Shown: positions 5,721 to 7,470 of the stretch, one piece after another | How the letters are laid out: every line of letters starts with the position of its first letter | Position numbering within the stretch: position 1 is the stretch's first letter | Assembly: GCA_024280615.1 (NCBI GenBank) | Contig: JAJRPU010000003.1 | Location: forward strand, 1-7,470 | Direction of reading: 5' to 3' | DNA: 7,470 nt | Source: Bacteroidota bacterium | GTDB lineage: Bacteria > Bacteroidota > Bacteroidia > JAADEI01 | The notes under the pieces: generated by a model | What the model saw: only the letters and a program-made list of their open reading frames with translations | The model's database searches: none | What the model was told of the DNA's origin: nothing | Position numbers and translations under genes: made by a program

Positions 5721-6045
5721 GCTCTTTTAAATTTTGTGTCAGTGTGAATACGGCGTCTGTGAGTGCTTGAACAGAGTGCCTACGTTGAACGGGAATGCTA
5801 AACCAATCTCCTTCCTCTAATTCTATTACTTCGTCAGGTAGAATAAATTTAATTTTCCCCGTTATGACGGTCAAAAATGTTCTCACTGCCGTTTTATGTT
5901 CCGGCAGCTCGGTTCCTTTCTTTAAAGCAATCACTTTAACTCTAATGCAATCGTTTACGTATAAAGTTGTAACAGCTGGTTTTTCCTCCGCTCGGGATAT
6001 GAACTCTTTAAGATTAACTTTTTCCATCGTCGCATCCATTATCAT
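5713..6045 (-). CDS. Small single-domain cupin protein
   Basis: This protein of up to 110 residues has one cupin beta-barrel. Motif 1 is degenerate: GTELPEHKTAVRTFLTVITG (44-63) keeps His50, but Thr52 and Arg55 stand near where the second His and the Glu are expected. Motif 2, GDWFSIPVQRRH (79-90), keeps Pro85 and His90. Metal binding is therefore uncertain and no reaction can be assigned; small cupins of this type may bind ligands or regulate. There is no signal peptide, so it should be cytoplasmic. It is the first gene of the six-gene unit and its stop overlaps the next start by eight bases. Three in-frame ATGs (codons 1, 3, 7) are possible. MEKVNLKE at codon 7 looks like a natural N-terminus, has a GGA about nine bases upstream, and would leave room for a short leader behind the TACTTTTG box, so I favour Met7 (base 6027). 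Confidence 0.8.
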   Translation of the reverse strand: MIMDATMEKVNLKEFISRAEEKPAVTTLYVNDCIRVKVIALKKGTELPEHKTAVRTFLTVITGKIKFILPDEVIELEEGDWFSIPVQRRHSVQALTDAVFTLTQNLKEHG

Positions 6046-6049
6046 TTAT

Positions 6050-6057
6050 CAAAAGTA
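6050..6057 (-). promoter_or_regulatory. Candidate -7 element for the six-gene operon
   Basis: The minus strand reads TACTTTTG, an exact TAnnTTTG match, in the 41-bp divergent gap. Four bases (ATAA) separate it from the first ATG of the cupin gene. No TTG lies 17-23 bases upstream, so only half the promoter is visible. The expected start point is near base 6046, which would leave almost no leader for the first ATG but about 19 bases for Met7. On the opposite strand, TATTTTAG (6071-6078) is a one-mismatch version that could serve the rightward gene. Confidence 0.4.
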
Positions 6058-6086
6058 AGTCAAAACATTCTATTTTAGCCTGTGAT

Positions 6087-7470
6087 ATGACAACAGAACT
6101 GGAAAAGAGATTCACGGAACTGTATGCCGAGGCGTTTCCTCAACAGGCTTTGTCTCAAGGCTATTGGCAAGCAATAAATTATCGTATTATTCCAGACAAG
6201 GTGAGGTTTGATAAAGTTTTTAACTTCATTTCATGGGCTGAGTCGGTGCCTGTTGACCACAGTCTTGATTCGTTGATTATCAGGCATGAAGCTCAACTTC
6301 TTAAAGTGATTTGGAATAAATGGTGTCCATGGACCTATGACCCGTCTTATTTCAATTTTGCTGATGGACTCTCTTGGTTCCTCATTCATTCCCCTCACTT
6401 TCCAGAGGAAAAACTGTCCCTGGCTGTAAATTACATAAAACAAATTCCTGATTACATAAAAGCAATTAAAGATAATCTTAAATCTCCCACAAAGGAACAC
6501 TTACAACTCGCTATTGAACAAAACATTGGTGCTGTAAGATTCATAGAATCATTGCTCAATTCTGTGTTTAAGAATGTTTCCAGAGAACATGAATTCTTTA
6601 GCGTTTGGGAACAAGTAAGTGAATCGGTGCTTCAGTTTATTGATTGGATGCACAGGTTGTTAAAAAGTTCTCAGGAATTCAAGTCATGTAGAGTTTCGGA
6701 AGACGTTTATTATTCATTGTGGCAGTATGAGGTTTTTAAGGACATAACTCCAGATGAAGCATATAGGCAGGCAAAGGAATTTATAAGTCAAAGGCGCGAA
6801 CAAATCAGAGAAAAACTATCTCAAATATCAAGGCATTTTGTTTCTGACGATGAAGTTGGGAAATTGCTTCAAGAATATAGTCAAAAGCACATTATATCTG
6901 CTGAATCATGGCTTCCTACCCTCAAAACTCAATTAGAAGAGTTGAGGACATTTGTGGAAACAAAAGGGTTTGTTGACCTTGATGGATTGCCATCTCTTGT
7001 GGTGAGACCAACTCCTGAATATATGCGTGGCAGTGGTGCCGGGGCTTCCATAACTGCCCCAGGACCCTTTGACCCCAATCCCGTGTTTTACTACAACGTT
7101 GATCCAATTGAAACCTATCCAGATGATTTAAGAGAATCAATTTTGCGAGAATATAATCTCAAAACTCTTTACATTTTAAATGCCCACGAGGCTTATCCGG
7201 GACACTATGTTCAACTGGCTTATGCTCTTAAGTATGCGGGAATCATTCCTAACGTGCTTGGTAATACTGGCTTTATAGAAGGTTGGGCTGTCTTTAGCGA
7301 GAAGTTATTATTAGACAACGGTTTCCATGAAGATGATTTGTTGTTACGGGCATTCCACGATAAATGGCTTATAAGGGTTGCTGCCAACACAGTGGTGGAT
7401 TTTGAAACACATGTCAAAGGTTCTGACACAAGGTCAATTATTGACTTTCTTGTTAACACATGTTTTCAAG
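6087..7470 (+). CDS. DUF885 family putative zinc metallopeptidase (3' end beyond the window)
   Basis: The frame is open from ATG at 6087 to the window edge, giving 461 codons; family members usually run to about 550-600 residues, so roughly the last fifth is missing. The signature HEAYPGH (367-373, continuing YVQLAYA) and EGWAVFSE (398-405) match DUF885 proteins. The HExxPGH arrangement suggests zinc binding by His367 and His373 with Glu368 as catalytic base, and Glu398 is a candidate third ligand (inference). RPTPEYMRGSGAGASI (about 311-326) and PVFYYNV (334-340) fit the conserved region upstream of the motif. The N-terminal part is helical and poorly conserved. Many relatives have a signal peptide; MTTELEKRFTELY does not, so this one is probably cytoplasmic. 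No Shine-Dalgarno sequence is visible. It is divergent from the six-gene unit, and its substrate is unknown. Confidence 0.88.
   Translation, partial: MTTELEKRFTELYAEAFPQQALSQGYWQAINYRIIPDKVRFDKVFNFISWAESVPVDHSLDSLIIRHEAQLLKVIWNKWCPWTYDPSYFNFADGLSWFLIHSPHFPEEKLSLAVNYIKQIPDYIKAIKDNLKSPTKEHLQLAIEQNIGAVRFIESLLNSVFKNVSREHEFFSVWEQVSESVLQFIDWMHRLLKSSQEFKSCRVSEDVYYSLWQYEVFKDITPDEAYRQAKEFISQRREQIREKLSQISRHFVSDDEVGKLLQEYSQKHIISAESWLPTLKTQLEELRTFVETKGFVDLDGLPSLVVRPTPEYMRGSGAGASITAPGPFDPNPVFYYNVDPIETYPDDLRESILREYNLKTLYILNAHEAYPGHYVQLAYALKYAGIIPNVLGNTGFIEGWAVFSEKLLLDNGFHEDDLLLRAFHDKWLIRVAANTVVDFETHVKGSDTRSIIDFLVNTCFQ

Noticed and set aside
6231..7459. Three minus-strand open frames (6231-6500, 6922-7140, 7220-7459)
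   Set aside because: All lie opposite the continuous DUF885 reading frame, which carries conserved motifs; the antisense products resemble nothing known.
1..7470. Mobile element, CRISPR array, toxin-antitoxin or defence system
   Set aside because: No transposase, terminal repeats, spaced repeats, tRNA-associated attachment site or recognised defence domain was found; the genes are housekeeping or envelope types with even base composition.

Overview
The window looks like chromosomal DNA of a Bacteroidota (FCB-group) bacterium. Three things point that way. The GpsA and YidC variants carry motifs usual in that group (GPTHAEEVA in GpsA; a Lys-bearing LIKLLVSPLTYKSY groove segment in YidC). A DUF6438 protein is present. 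Sequences matching the Bacteroidota -7 promoter consensus TAnnTTTG occur at sensible places. Base composition looks even and moderately AT-rich throughout. I see no tRNA, rRNA, CRISPR array, insertion sequence or phage gene.

Layout. Bases 1-223 are non-coding: a likely leftward Bacteroidota-type promoter for a gene beyond the left edge, two DNA palindromes, and a small hairpin directly behind the gpsA stop codon. From about 6045 down to 224, six minus-strand genes form one compact transcription unit with junctions of -8, +17, +1, +9 and -26 (or -8) nucleotides. In transcription order they are: a small cupin protein, a lipoprotein with two LEA-14/WHy-type domains, the membrane insertase YidC, an exported DUF6438 protein, an M20-family metallo-deacylase/peptidase, and glycerol-3-phosphate dehydrogenase GpsA. 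A 41-bp divergent gap separates this unit from a rightward DUF885 family putative zinc peptidase, which runs off the right edge.

How they may work together. YidC inserts inner-membrane proteins. GpsA supplies sn-glycerol-3-phosphate for phospholipid synthesis. The LEA lipoprotein and the DUF6438 protein are predicted to act outside the cytoplasm. The operon therefore has an envelope-biogenesis flavour, although the cupin and M20 proteins do not clearly fit it and co-transcription alone does not prove a shared pathway.

Nothing here is convincingly a new defence or mobile system. The points most worth a second look are the identically spaced TAnTTTTG boxes four bases before the ATGs of the cupin gene and yidC, the short repeats in the DUF6438 gene, and the promoter whose spacer is filled by a palindrome.
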